Assembly (NCBI GenBank): GCA_030431375.1
Contig: JAUIIY010000005.1
Span: 17,356-81,355 of the forward strand
Reading direction: 5' to 3'
Length of the DNA stretch: 64,000 bases
From: Alphaproteobacteria bacterium
Lineage (GTDB): Bacteria > Pseudomonadota > Alphaproteobacteria > Rickettsiales > JABSSG01
This document shows positions 17,854 through 27,077 of this stretch, piece after piece. The notes under the pieces were generated by a model that made no database searches, had not been told where the DNA came from, and saw only the letters and a list, made by a program, of their open reading frames with translations. Made by a program: the position numbers and the translations under genes. Each line of letters starts with the position of its first letter. Positions within the stretch are counted from its first letter, which is position 1.

Positions 17854-19017
17854 TTATTTCCCAGCAGATTTCTCAGCTACATCACTAGTCGACCCTGTAA
17901 ATCTTCTTACATAAGAAAGGTCAACAGCTTCTTCCGCAGGGGCTGGAGCAGGTGCAGCGGCTACAGCAGCAGGCATCGGTGGCGCTTCGTCATCAGCCAT
18001 TTTAGACTCTCCACCCCCGGCTGCACTTCTCGCACTTGAAACAGCACGTCTTCTGACACTAAAATTTTCAACTAAAAAACTTTGCAGCTTAGAATCACAC
18101 TCATCTACCGAAGCTCTTACACACATCATCGCCGTATCGACATTACTCATTTGTTGAATAGTAGTGTAAAAAATGAATGCTGCGTCCAAAATCTTTTGAA
18201 ACTCGTATTTACCGGGGTTTAGACTATGAAAATCCATAGCTTTTTTAGCCAAACTTGGATGAAAACCGTATATGGCACCTAATAAATTATTTTTTTGCAC
18301 AGGAGAAAATTCCGAATTTTCTATAATTAAACGCACAGGCCTACCAAAAATCGATCCTACTTTAGCATTCGCTTCTTGCGCGATCAGTAACATCGCACAA
18401 TCATAAAAACCCGTATATAATGAGTATGCGAGAGGAGTAATACCATCTGCATTAGTCTTTTCTTTATTTGCACCCAAATCCAATAATCTATTCAACAACT
18501 TCAAATCTTCATGCCTTATCGCTAAAAAGATTGGAGTTTCTTTTGTGATCTTGTCTTCAATCTCAATGTCACCAACTCCTTGAGCTAATAGATATAAGTC
18601 AACATCCGATTTCCCATGTTGACAGGCTCTTAAAAAAGGGGAATAACCAAGTTCACATACGGCATTTTTATCCGCCCCTCTCTCAACCAGAAATCGGACT
18701 GTTTTTAGATCCCCTTGGATTGCAGCTTGCTGCATAGGAGTGAAGTTCTTTGTCACCTTCATATTTACATTAGCCCCACACTCATCAACCAAGCATTTTA
18801 CCAGCTCATAATTGCTTCTTATACAAGCTTGATATAAGGGAGTGACAGCAAATTCTTCTGTTGATAATTGATTTAAATTTCAAATGATAAGCTCCTCACC
18901 CTTGCGATATCATCAGCTAGTATTACTATCTTTTTACATATACCAAATAATATCTATAGCATTTTCTTCTCTAGCCCCTGCTCCCGCACCGGCACCAGCT
19001 CCTGAATGGCCTAACAT
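17854..19017 (-). pseudogene. Ankyrin-repeat gene with frameshifts near its 5' end
   Basis: The 3' part is an intact 312-codon frame with ankyrin repeats: TPMQQAAIQGDLKTVRFLVE, then SPFLRACQHGKSDVDLYLL and TPLAYSLYTGFYDCAMLLI, followed by a helical region and an Ala/Pro-rich tail. Its only initiator is a TTG at 18792 in the middle of a repeat; the same frame continues upstream with TPLYQACIRSNYELVKCLV back to about 18870 with no start codon. A convincing start with AAGGA lies at 19017 (MLGHSGAGAGAGAGAREE) in another frame. Joining the parts needs two shifts between about 18870 and 18960. It is a decayed or mis-sequenced ankyrin effector gene. A shorter product from the internal TTG cannot be excluded. 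Confidence 0.7.
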
Positions 19018-19130
19018 ATTGCATATCCTTATTAATAAGCCAAATATATAAAGTTAAAAAAAGAATTCAGTAAAATCGCGGCTCTTATTCCAAAAAGGAC
19101 ATCCTAAAAAATTTATGCATATGGAGTTTT

Positions 19131-21383
19131 TTATTTTATTGGAAGCGAAATAATAAAATCACTCCCTTCCCCCACTTTAGATTCTATTTGAATATCACCT
19201 TTATGCAAATCCACAATCTTTTTCACAAGCGTTAAACCAAAGCCAGTTCCACCACCATATTTCTCACGCGCGTGCAACCTTTTAAATAAACCGAAAACTA
19301 CCTTGTAATATTTTAGATCGATTCCAATACCGTTGTCTTTAATGTGATAATATATCTTTGATCCGATGACTTCACTAGAAATGACAACTTTCTTTTTTTT
19401 GCTATCATTATATTTTATACCGTTGATAATCAGATTCCTAAACAACTCTCCTATGATTTCTTTATTACACATAATTTTGTGCAAATCACCTTCAACAGCG
19501 ACTTCTCCATTATGCTCATCTATATATTGCTTTATCGATAAAATGATATCTTCAACAATTTTATTGATGTCAACCAATTGGAAATGGCTTTTCCTTGATG
19601 TTCTGGCATAGGTTAATAACCTGGTGATTAATTCATCCATATAAGCAGCCTGCTGCTGGAGCCTATCAAGCATCATTTTACTTTCTTCATTCAAAATACC
19701 AGCATTATCTTCTGCTAAAAATGCGGCGTATGAATGAATACCATGCAAGGGCTGTTTAAGATCATGAGAAGCTATATAAGCAAAGTCTTCCAAATCCTGA
19801 TTCATCTGCTCTAATTTTTTGTTAGATTCAATGATTTGCTGTTCGCGCAACTTACGACTATTAATATCACGCAATGTACCCACCATCCTTACCGGCTTAC
19901 CATCAACCCATTCACAATAAGCATAGCTTTTGAACCATTTATATTCATCAGACTTGGTTTTTAGACGTACCTCTACTTCGTACCTGTTTTTGTTCTTTAG
20001 ATAATTCCAATATGCAGAATTGACTTTCGTAATATCATCCGGATGTACAGACTTTAAGAAATTCTCTCTAGTAGCTTCAATTTCTCCATCTTCATAACCA
20101 AGAATCTCATAATATCTCTCGGACCAATATTGCTTACCTCCTGCATCTCTTCTCTCCTCCCATATACCATCTCTGCTAGCTTTCGTCGCTAATCTGAACC
20201 TTTCCTCACTCTCTCTTAGCATATTCTGTGCAACTTTGGTTGCCGTATTATCAACTGCTGAAATACATATGCAATTTTGATCATCATACTCGATGTTATG
20301 AGCTATTAGGCTCATATATATTTCTTTATCATCAACCTGAAATACATCTTCAAATTTATAACTTCCTTTCTCAGAAAGAATAGATCTAATTTTAAGCCAA
20401 CTAATATCTCTTAAACCTGAAAAGATAATATTAATATTTTTGCCAACCAATTTTGATTTTTGGACAAATTCATAATAGGCCGCGCTATTAGCAAAAATTA
20501 TTTTATCTTTCTCATCTATTATCATTAATCCATAGGGAGCTGATTCAACGAAAAAACGGAAGATATCGAGCTTCTGACTAAGCTCCCTATTTGCTATTAA
20601 CTGCTCTTTCAAATCAGTAATTTCAATGATGGATCCTCCCATTTTTTCTGGGACACCATTTTTATCTCGGCTAATAACCCCTGAACTACTGATCCATTTT
20701 ACGTTACCTTGTAGATCTTTAATTCTATATTCAACTTTAAACTCCGCATTAGCTTTGACGCTATTAATAAATTTTTTGTATATACTTGATACATCTTCCT
20801 GATAAATATTTTTACGCCAATGTTTATAAATAGTGCTGTTTGGCGTTTTAGATGGAAAGCCAAGAATTTGTTTATATTTATTTGAATATATTGCTTTATC
20901 TTTTTTGATATCCCAATTCCACAATCCCGCCGCAGAACCAAGAGCGATCATTTCCATAGTTTTTTTATTATCACGTATGGTTGAGCGCATAATTTTTTTG
21001 TCTAAAATATCTTTATGTAATACGTAGAACCCACAAAAACAATTATTGTTGATATATTTTATACTTTTTTCAACTGGCAGAATTGCTCCACTTTTTGTAG
21101 TGAGAGTAGTCTCTCTGACAAAAGGGTCATTTTGAATTACCAATTCCTTAATTTGTGCAAAATTTTCTGGAGTCAACCCATCGTCAATATCTATAACAGA
21201 CATTTTTTCTAGCTCTTTCTTGGTAAATCCAACCATTTTACAATATGCTTTATTAGCATAATAAAAAACACCTGTCTCAGCGTGTGTCATAGATACTGGG
21301 TCAAGCGCATCTTCAAAAAAATTCTCTGCTAGTTCTAAAAAGTCCCTCATAAAAGCTACGTTTTTAATAAAGTTATAATGCAT
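19131..21383 (-). CDS. Soluble multi-PAS sensor histidine kinase
   Basis: About 750 residues. Four PAS/PAC units fill roughly 10-520 (landmarks YYANKAYCKMVGF; YSNKYKQILGF; IIFANSAAYYEF; WSERYYEILGYEDGEIE with WKNY-type PAC partners such as RMVGTLRDI). A short coiled coil leads to a HisKA domain with the phosphoacceptor His in ASHDLKQPLHGI (about 540) and a HATPase_c domain with N-box LFRNLIINGIKYND, DNGIGID and GGGTGFGLTLVKKIV at the C-terminus. No membrane segment, so it senses a cytoplasmic signal. No response regulator is adjacent: an orphan. The arrangement resembles cyanobacterial and environmental kinases more than the few kinases usual in Rickettsiales. Start: ATG 21383; an in-frame TTG at 21395 adds four residues; neither has a clear ribosome binding site. 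Confidence 0.9.
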   Translation of the reverse strand: MHYNFIKNVAFMRDFLELAENFFEDALDPVSMTHAETGVFYYANKAYCKMVGFTKKELEKMSVIDIDDGLTPENFAQIKELVIQNDPFVRETTLTTKSGAILPVEKSIKYINNNCFCGFYVLHKDILDKKIMRSTIRDNKKTMEMIALGSAAGLWNWDIKKDKAIYSNKYKQILGFPSKTPNSTIYKHWRKNIYQEDVSSIYKKFINSVKANAEFKVEYRIKDLQGNVKWISSSGVISRDKNGVPEKMGGSIIEITDLKEQLIANRELSQKLDIFRFFVESAPYGLMIIDEKDKIIFANSAAYYEFVQKSKLVGKNINIIFSGLRDISWLKIRSILSEKGSYKFEDVFQVDDKEIYMSLIAHNIEYDDQNCICISAVDNTATKVAQNMLRESEERFRLATKASRDGIWEERRDAGGKQYWSERYYEILGYEDGEIEATRENFLKSVHPDDITKVNSAYWNYLKNKNRYEVEVRLKTKSDEYKWFKSYAYCEWVDGKPVRMVGTLRDINSRKLREQQIIESNKKLEQMNQDLEDFAYIASHDLKQPLHGIHSYAAFLAEDNAGILNEESKMMLDRLQQQAAYMDELITRLLTYARTSRKSHFQLVDINKIVEDIILSIKQYIDEHNGEVAVEGDLHKIMCNKEIIGELFRNLIINGIKYNDSKKKKVVISSEVIGSKIYYHIKDNGIGIDLKYYKVVFGLFKRLHAREKYGGGTGFGLTLVKKIVDLHKGDIQIESKVGEGSDFIISLPIK

Positions 21384-21405
21384 ATTTTTTTGCAATACAA
21401 CGAAA

Positions 21406-21621
21406 CTATTGAAAGAAATTTTTTGTTAGAGAATTCCATATTTGCCTTGGGCTTCTACCAAACGAATTAAATTTGCTTGGCATTGTGTGGCAGAGGTCCT
21501 TTCTGTCTCTATTTTTCATTACATTTAATTTCAACTTATGAAATTGCTCTTTTAGCTTTGCGATTTCTTTCTCTTGTTTTAGAAGTATTCTAGTAATTTT
21601 TTCGTTATTATATTGATTCAT
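21406..21621 (-). CDS. Small coiled-coil protein upstream of the kinase
   Basis: A 71-residue basic protein. The first 40 residues are a heptad-like helix (ITRILLKQEKEIAKLKEQF). The rest is basic with no motif known to me. It ends 22 bases before the kinase start and is very probably co-transcribed, so it may modulate the kinase. A weak GAGG-like sequence precedes the ATG. Function unknown. Confidence 0.55.
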   Translation of the reverse strand: MNQYNNEKITRILLKQEKEIAKLKEQFHKLKLNVMKNRDRKDLCHTMPSKFNSFGRSPRQIWNSLTKNFFQ

Positions 21622-21729
21622 TTCTCCTCAGAAATATTATTTTTTGGATTAAAAACCGTCTAATCACCTAATATTCATTACGCGTGATCGGATGGAAATT
21701 TGATTATTATAAGAAGGTTAATTAAAAAA

Positions 21730-22005
21730 TTAGAGTGCAATTTCTTTAAGTATTTTTTTGAAATCTACGGGCGCCTCTACGTCCCTGTGTAAATTCAATA
21801 TTTTCCTGAGTTTACCTGCAACATGCACGCTCTCAGAAAAAGTCATTTTACGCTCACTTGAAATTAATGAAGAGATTTCTTGAATAATCTCTTCTGAAAT
21901 TTGACTGGAAAATCTCTTTAAATCTAAGTTCACAGCCATTATAAAGATGCGTTGCGCCCAAACCAAAGAATCGACTTCAGAATTTTTTGCTATAATATCT
22001 GCCAT
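21730..22005 (-). CDS. Small hypothetical helical protein, 91 aa
   Basis: Not recognised. Predicted all-helical and soluble (LVWAQRIFIMAVNLDLKRF, then EEIIQEISSLISSE). It lies about 110 bases upstream of the coiled-coil gene on the same strand. No strong ribosome binding site is visible. The region before it holds TATAAA about 40 bases upstream and the string TTAACTATA (plus strand 22051-22059), which is also a half-site of the inverted repeat at 55249-55272. Confidence 0.55.
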   Translation of the reverse strand: MADIIAKNSEVDSLVWAQRIFIMAVNLDLKRFSSQISEEIIQEISSLISSERKMTFSESVHVAGKLRKILNLHRDVEAPVDFKKILKEIAL

Positions 22006-22063
22006 TCAAAGTGCGCACTAATTCAAACAAGACATTTTATAGCAAAAAGGTTAACTATAGGTT

Positions 22064-22097
22064 AAAAAAAAGAGCAAACGTTCTAGCTTGCTCTTTT
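22064..22097 (-). terminator. Rho-independent terminator for the 618-aa gene
   Basis: AAAAGAGCAA and TTGCTCTTTT pair over 10 bases with a 10-base loop. On the minus strand it ends in a run of T and lies just after the stop codon at 22119. Confidence 0.8.
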
Positions 22098-22118
22098 AAT
22101 TCACTGTCAATAGCTTAA

Positions 22119-23975
22119 TTAATCACGCGAATGATGGGTTGGAAGGAAATTTTCTTTTGCAAGTCTTTCTCTAAAACTTCCAGCTCTTGGCTTATCGGTA
22201 GCCGGGCACGGAACGCCAGTATTTAAAGACCGAGATGGACTTAATGGCATTTCAGCTGCTCTTGCTCTTTTATGTGAAGAAATTCCTGTATCAACGACCC
22301 TCTCCGGGCGATCACCAATTCCTCTAGCCCTGGCAGCTCCTGCCAATGCTGGAGTTCCAAACATATCTGCAGAAGCACTCTCTGCGTGGCTAGCACTTGC
22401 AGCAACCATACTATCTTCTGTTCCCGCTCTCATAGCACTAGTTGCTCTATAGGAGCTTCCCGCTGGGGGGGTTCCACTACTATCACTAAATCTTCTTTTC
22501 AGGGCCCTGCTTCTGCGTGAAGCAGCTCTTTGCTCTCTGGCTTTATGTGCTGAAATTATTTCCTCTACCATCTCCCCGATGATTTGCTCACTCACTCTTT
22601 CCTTTTCTTTAGCTTCGCGACGTGCGGCAGCCTTTGCCTCTATTTTTCTTTTCTGAACTAAAAGAAGTTCCACTTGACGCCTAGCCTCTCTCTCTGCTTC
22701 CAGAATTTGCTTTGCTCTCACTTCAGCAGCGTGCCTATCAATTTCGCTTTTTAAACATTGATTAGTTTGCTTTACTAGAAATCTGTTTGCTGATCGAAGA
22801 TTTTCGGGTTTTAAATGACGTAAAAATCTTGCCTCAGTATTTCTAGCCCTTAAAGCACTAACTACATCATTAACCCTACGCTCCTCTCCTTTAGTTCTAA
22901 ATGAATAAAATTTTTCTCTAACTATAGATTTTTCAGATCTTCTCGCTTCAGGCATATCGAGATATTGCTTATAGCTTCCAACCCACGCCTTTTTCATTTC
23001 CTCAGCTGTCCAAGGTCCAGTTGCACCTCCAGAAGGAGCATGAGTAGGAGAGGTCAAAGATTCAGCTCTAAAAATATCTGCCCTTGGCGCTTGAGTTCTT
23101 ATTTCATTAAAATAATCATTCAACATCTGACCAACCTGAGGAATATGCGTAACATGTAACTTAATATCGACATAATTCATCACTACTCCTCTACCTTCAT
23201 CAGGTATATATGTGAAGCAACCAAATCTTAAACCATCTTCTCTTGATATCGCTCCATCATATTTCCTTTGAAACACTTTCGGAGTAACTGGTAAACCCAA
23301 TACCGAAAAACGGCTTTGCAAATCGACCTCTACCGCATCTGCTAATCTAGATGGAACCATGAATCTTATTTCGGTCGTTAATCTTTCATCTATAGAATCA
23401 ACAGGTATTTCTGGTAATTTGATTTTAAATTTTTCAGCTCTCTTATATATTATGATATTGGTTCTCATATAATCCGGATAATCAGCACCATCCAATAAAT
23501 CTCCAAATCTTATTCCACTAGTGTCACTCTTATATAACTCAGCCAAGAATGACATCGTCCGCTCATCTCTCTGAGCCCTTCTTGGGGCATCTGCAACAGG
23601 TCCGACACTCCAAGCAACAGAACCATCCTCAGCTGTAACCGATCCTGGAGAAGGATCAACAGTTGGTGGTGCCGCTAAATGTAGCCGAGAAGAGAGATAA
23701 GTTGAAGCAGCACCACCTGATGAGGAGATTGGTTCTCTACTTCGTTCACTCCGTGTAGATATACGACTGCTGGATGCAGCAGAGCTTGCCGCACTAAAAT
23801 CTGTATCAAAGGAATCGCCTGAAGAAGAATGATCTCTTCCAGTACTTACCCATGATTCTTCTGAAATTGCTGAGCTATCAGCAACAGAATTTGCATTACT
23901 AGCAGCTGCAGCACTTGCAGATGCAGTTAAACCGACCCCGGATGCACCGGTGCCTTCGTGTGTTCTACCAAACAT
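22119..23975 (-). CDS. 618-aa low-complexity protein related to part of the giant protein
   Basis: Not recognised. N-terminus (1-135) is Ser/Ala/Gly-rich disorder. A folded region follows at about 138-300 (strand-rich: TNIIIYKRAEKFKIKLPE, TTEIRFMVPSRLADAVEVDL). At about 325-430 lies WVGSYKQYLDMPEARRSEKS and a helical stretch that aligns by eye with FVGAYQAYLEFKEKYDKD at about residue 1715 of the giant protein, the same order of motifs following. A charged coiled coil (430-490) and a disordered basic tail end the protein. AAGGCGG precedes the ATG and a near-consensus promoter lies at 24052-24080; a good terminator follows. Probably an effector; localisation unknown. Confidence 0.8.
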   Translation of the reverse strand: MFGRTHEGTGASGVGLTASASAAAASNANSVADSSAISEESWVSTGRDHSSSGDSFDTDFSAASSAASSSRISTRSERSREPISSSGGAASTYLSSRLHLAAPPTVDPSPGSVTAEDGSVAWSVGPVADAPRRAQRDERTMSFLAELYKSDTSGIRFGDLLDGADYPDYMRTNIIIYKRAEKFKIKLPEIPVDSIDERLTTEIRFMVPSRLADAVEVDLQSRFSVLGLPVTPKVFQRKYDGAISREDGLRFGCFTYIPDEGRGVVMNYVDIKLHVTHIPQVGQMLNDYFNEIRTQAPRADIFRAESLTSPTHAPSGGATGPWTAEEMKKAWVGSYKQYLDMPEARRSEKSIVREKFYSFRTKGEERRVNDVVSALRARNTEARFLRHLKPENLRSANRFLVKQTNQCLKSEIDRHAAEVRAKQILEAEREARRQVELLLVQKRKIEAKAAARREAKEKERVSEQIIGEMVEEIISAHKAREQRAASRRSRALKRRFSDSSGTPPAGSSYRATSAMRAGTEDSMVAASASHAESASADMFGTPALAGAARARGIGDRPERVVDTGISSHKRARAAEMPLSPSRSLNTGVPCPATDKPRAGSFRERLAKENFLPTHHSRD

Positions 23976-24051
23976 ATTTTCCGCCTTTGTGTTAGTGAAC
24001 TAATAAAAAACCTTTCAGAAATATTAACTAAATTTAATACTTCTGCAGTGG

Positions 24052-24080
24052 GTTCTAGCACAAGACTTTTTCTATGTCAA
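24052..24080 (-). promoter_or_regulatory. Sigma70-type promoter of the 618-aa gene
   Basis: On the minus strand TTGACA, a 17-base spacer and TAGAAC lie about 75 bases before the start at 23975. Confidence 0.7.
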
Positions 24081-24193
24081 GCAAATATTAACATATTTAC
24101 GAAATATTATTGGCAAAATAGCTCAAATGCATAGAAATTATAGAATTTTGCTTAGAAAGCATTTTAAATTATAGAAAAAGATATTTTTTCGAG

Positions 24194-24276
24194 AAAAAAA
24201 GGAATGTTGCTGCAGATATCTACTGGGTGGTGGATATAGCAAATGATGAGGATAGCTAATGTACCTACAGCAACAT
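24194..24276 (-). ncRNA. Candidate 83-base small RNA closed by a 12-bp terminator stem
   Basis: A minus-strand promoter (TTGACA, 17 bases, TAGCTA at 24282-24310) places the start at about 24276. The first bases ATGTTGCTGTAG pair with CTGCAGCAACAT at the 3' end (12 pairs, one G-U), followed by CC and seven T. The whole RNA is thus one closed structure with a C-rich interior (UAUCCUCAUC and UCCACCACCC). No ORF with a ribosome binding site lies inside. The gap 23976-24428 contains nothing else recognisable besides the two promoters. Start site and terminator are predicted only. Confidence 0.6.
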
Positions 24277-24281
24277 CTGTA

Positions 24282-24310
24282 TAGCTACACCAAACATTAA
24301 CTTATGTCAA
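24282..24310 (-). promoter_or_regulatory. Promoter of the 24194-24276 small RNA
   Basis: Minus strand: consensus TTGACA at 24305-24310, 17-base spacer, TAGCTA at 24282-24287. Confidence 0.6.
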
Positions 24311-24428
24311 CTAATTTGTCGGTTATTTTTTAATAAAAAAAAGAAAACGTTACAGATTGTTAATATATTGGGCGAAGTTTAAATTTAAAATGGCTCGTTG
24401 CAACCAGGAGAATTTTATCTTTTTAATT

Positions 24429-25745
24429 TTAGAAGAATCCAAGAGGCTTGTAACCAAGTTTTACCTTTGCTATCCACATCATAGCTAGTGATTTGGCAGA
24501 AATTGATATGCAAGTTGCTATCGCTATACCTATTATATCAAAATATATTGTTAAAATTACCCCCAAAACGGTCAACATAACTAATTCAAGTGCAGCTATG
24601 CTAATAAGATATTTTTCATTGCCTGAATACGCAATTAAACTGGTGGACGCTCTTGACATAGCCGCCATCAAATAACCAGAACCCAGAGTAATAAACGCCA
24701 ATTTAGTACTAGGATTATAATAGGATGCTCCAAAATTTTTTAGAAGCGGCTCGATAAAATATAGAATTACCAGAAAAACTAATAAATTTATAAAAAAATT
24801 GCTATAAGTGGAGCTAGTAACAGCTTTTTGTAATTTTGTCTTGTCCTTGTCATAATAAGCACCTACTAAAGGAACTAGAAAAGCGCCTATTGCCCCCTGA
24901 ATTATAAATATCACTCCGGCAATGGTACAAATTGCAACATATTCCCCTACTATAAATTCACTATGTCCAAATAATTCAAGAATATATAAATCCAAACACA
25001 CTACAACGTTAAACAAAATTTGATTCAGAATTAATCTATACGCGGTATTATTCCATTGAGTTTCGACATTTATCTTTTTACTTTTAGAAAAAAACATGCC
25101 AAAGATATACGGCATTTTTTTGTATATAAGAAAAACCTCTAACAAAGCAATGATAGAAAAAGCAGAAGCTATCATAAAAGTAAGCACGAAGTTATTCATG
25201 ATGATTTGAGAATAAACTACCACAAATAAAGCAACTCCTACAAATACCGGAGGAAGTACTGTCATCAATAATTGTGCAAGATATGAGTTTTTATTAGACT
25301 GCAGGAAGCTTGCTAACAAACTCACTACCGCTCCAATTGGTGCAAAAAATAACACATATACTGCCATATGATATGTATCTATTTGCTTGATATTCATAAT
25401 GTGAGCACCCAATATAAAAACAAATATCCCAAGTAAAAGGCTCAAAAAGAAACTACTTGTTTTTGAAATCAAACCGATATTCCACTTAATATAATCACGA
25501 ATAGAGTCTTTAACGTTCATTTCAATATATTTTGCTAAGAATCTTTTTGCGGATGTCCCCGTCCCAACCAAAATAAGAGAAGAAAATAATATGAAGCTTT
25601 TTAAACTTACCGAAAAATCTCCATATACCTCTTTTGATAAATGCTTGGCTAGCTCTACGTTTAAATAATATTTACAACCAAATCCTAAAAATGCAATCAG
25701 GCTTAATATCAAAGCCTTTCCCAAATATGTTTTTTGCTCACCCAT
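24429..25745 (-). CDS. Wzx/MATE-like polysaccharide flippase
   Basis: A 438-residue integral membrane protein with about 12 hydrophobic segments from ALILSLIAFLGFGCKYYLN at the N-terminus onward. The FLGFGCKYYLNVELAKHLSKEVYGDF pattern (split here over residues 15-45) and overall layout fit the polysaccharide-biosynthesis flippase family of the MOP superfamily, which moves lipid-linked sugars across the inner membrane. Length is normal. Start: ATG 25745, with AAGGG eight bases upstream; a GTG nine bases earlier leaves no room for a binding site. No glycosyltransferase or polymerase gene is adjacent, so it is an orphan here. The substrate is unknown. Confidence 0.8.
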   Translation of the reverse strand: MGEQKTYLGKALILSLIAFLGFGCKYYLNVELAKHLSKEVYGDFSVSLKSFILFSSLILVGTGTSAKRFLAKYIEMNVKDSIRDYIKWNIGLISKTSSFFLSLLLGIFVFILGAHIMNIKQIDTYHMAVYVLFFAPIGAVVSLLASFLQSNKNSYLAQLLMTVLPPVFVGVALFVVVYSQIIMNNFVLTFMIASAFSIIALLEVFLIYKKMPYIFGMFFSKSKKINVETQWNNTAYRLILNQILFNVVVCLDLYILELFGHSEFIVGEYVAICTIAGVIFIIQGAIGAFLVPLVGAYYDKDKTKLQKAVTSSTYSNFFINLLVFLVILYFIEPLLKNFGASYYNPSTKLAFITLGSGYLMAAMSRASTSLIAYSGNEKYLISIAALELVMLTVLGVILTIYFDIIGIAIATCISISAKSLAMMWIAKVKLGYKPLGFF

Positions 25746-25911
25746 TCCCTTCACCCTTGATACATATCACTCTACCCAAACAGGTATTATAGGAGCAATA
25801 GGGATACTATCCAAGAAAAGAATGAGTCAACTTTCTAAATTCATAATATTAACATGCTAAAAAACCAATATGCTGAATGAAAGTGACGACGTTTATGATT
25901 TAATCAGGAAA

Positions 25912-26061
25912 TCAAACAATGCCTTTATTACAGCTCTTTACTTTACAGCAAATCTGAATAGATCCAGTTTTATATATGATATAGGTATCACCCGTTTTTT
26001 CGTCACAACAAAGCTCGTGAGCAAAATTATCAAAAATAGCCTCTTCCTTTTGCATCTGCAT
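25912..26061 (-). CDS. Small cysteine-rich ORF with its own promoter
   Basis: A 49-codon frame (MQMQKEEAIFDNFAHELCCD, then EKTGDTYIIYKTGSIQICCK and a Cys-containing tail). It has two CC pairs and one further Cys. A good promoter (TTGAAA, 16 bases, TATGAT) ends about 20 bases before the ATG, but there is no clear ribosome binding site. A longer plus-strand frame (25870-26157) overlaps it and lacks both signals, so I prefer this strand. Could be a remnant of a longer gene. Unknown function. Confidence 0.4.
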   Translation of the reverse strand: MQMQKEEAIFDNFAHELCCDEKTGDTYIIYKTGSIQICCKVKSCNKGIV

Positions 26062-26080
26062 TCTTTTTATTTATGGGCGC

Positions 26081-26108
26081 ATCATAGCGAATTTGTTAAA
26101 AATTTCAA
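26081..26108 (-). promoter_or_regulatory. Promoter before the small cysteine-rich ORF
   Basis: Minus strand TTGAAA (26103-26108), 16-base spacer, TATGAT (26081-26086). Confidence 0.45.
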
Positions 26109-26256
26109 GCATAGATGTAATATACATAAACAACCTAACAGAAGGGCTGAAATTTAATTATCTAAGCCCTACCTTTTACAAATTCATTATTCCAGGTTCG
26201 AAGAGCTATGCTAGGCAAATTCCTCACTCTAAGATTTTTTAATATCTGACCAACCC

Positions 26257-26829
26257 TTAGGCATCTTCATAAAACATATAAGCAGCTATGCCAAATAATG
26301 CAACACAGCACGTAGCCAAAGAAGCAATTACACAAAGATATGGTAGATTGTATGAAGAATCATTTTCATGCACATGATCGGCCACCTCAGGAGCTGCAGC
26401 CGCTATAATTTCGGGAGTGAGAGCCTCTTCATGAACAACCTGGCGATAAGGTGACAAATCCACAGGCTCAATTATTTCAAGGGGGTTATTTATATGCCTT
26501 GTTATTAGATTTGTGCTCAAACTCATTAAATCAAAGTTATGAGGATGCAATCTTGCGTATAATCGCAAATTTCCAAGCCTTTGAACATTATCCACATATT
26601 CACCAAAATTCTCGTTGAAAGAATCCTCAGGCAAGGATCTATATCGATGAGCCACAACTCCCCACATATAGCCCAACTCGAATGTTGTGTACATCGCTTC
26701 AAGATGATTCAACAACACATCTCGATTAAGTTGAATCGGAAGTTCGCCTGGCGGCTCTTCATCGTCAAGAACTGGAAGAGCTAATCCATACCCATGCAAT
26801 ACTGGGAAACTAGCTGATGGATATGCCAT
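26257..26829 (-). CDS. Hypothetical protein with C-terminal membrane anchor
   Basis: A 190-residue protein, not recognised. Residues 1-150 look soluble and helical. A single strong hydrophobic helix lies near the C-terminus (about 160-187, YLCVIASLATCCVALFGIAA) with only three acidic residues after it, a tail-anchored layout. AAGGAGTG gives a strong ribosome binding site. The promoter at 26968-26995 leaves a leader of about 130 bases. Tail-anchored bacterial proteins of this type can be effectors that insert into host membranes; that is inference. Confidence 0.7.
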   Translation of the reverse strand: MAYPSASFPVLHGYGLALPVLDDEEPPGELPIQLNRDVLLNHLEAMYTTFELGYMWGVVAHRYRSLPEDSFNENFGEYVDNVQRLGNLRLYARLHPHNFDLMSLSTNLITRHINNPLEIIEPVDLSPYRQVVHEEALTPEIIAAAAPEVADHVHENDSSYNLPYLCVIASLATCCVALFGIAAYMFYEDA

Positions 26830-26967
26830 TATACACTCCTTTTTATTTTCATTATTAGCGTTAAATCTTAATTTAACCTTAACGATACATTTAATTTTTT
26901 AAAAATAGTATATCTCAGTAGCAAGTAGCTCGGATTGTTTATGACAATCAGAAAATTATAGAGAGCT

Positions 26968-26995
26968 AATATATATAAATCTTGAAACTTGTCAA
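26968..26995 (-). promoter_or_regulatory. Sigma70-type promoter for the tail-anchored protein gene
   Basis: Minus strand TTGACA, 16-base spacer, TATATT. Confidence 0.65.
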
Positions 26996-27077
26996 AAAAA
27001 CAAAAGTGCTTTTTACCTAGCATTTAGTATTAAAACTCCATATTTTTACTACATCAATAGCTTTTGATACAGAACAA

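Noticed and set aside
25870..26157. Plus-strand frame of 95 codons
   Set aside because: No ribosome binding site or promoter, and its composition is irregular. The overlapping minus-strand frame of 49 codons has a good promoter and was kept at low confidence.
26190..26215. GGTTCGAAG resembling a tRNA T-loop
   Set aside because: No matching T stem, acceptor stem or anticodon arm could be found around it on either strand.
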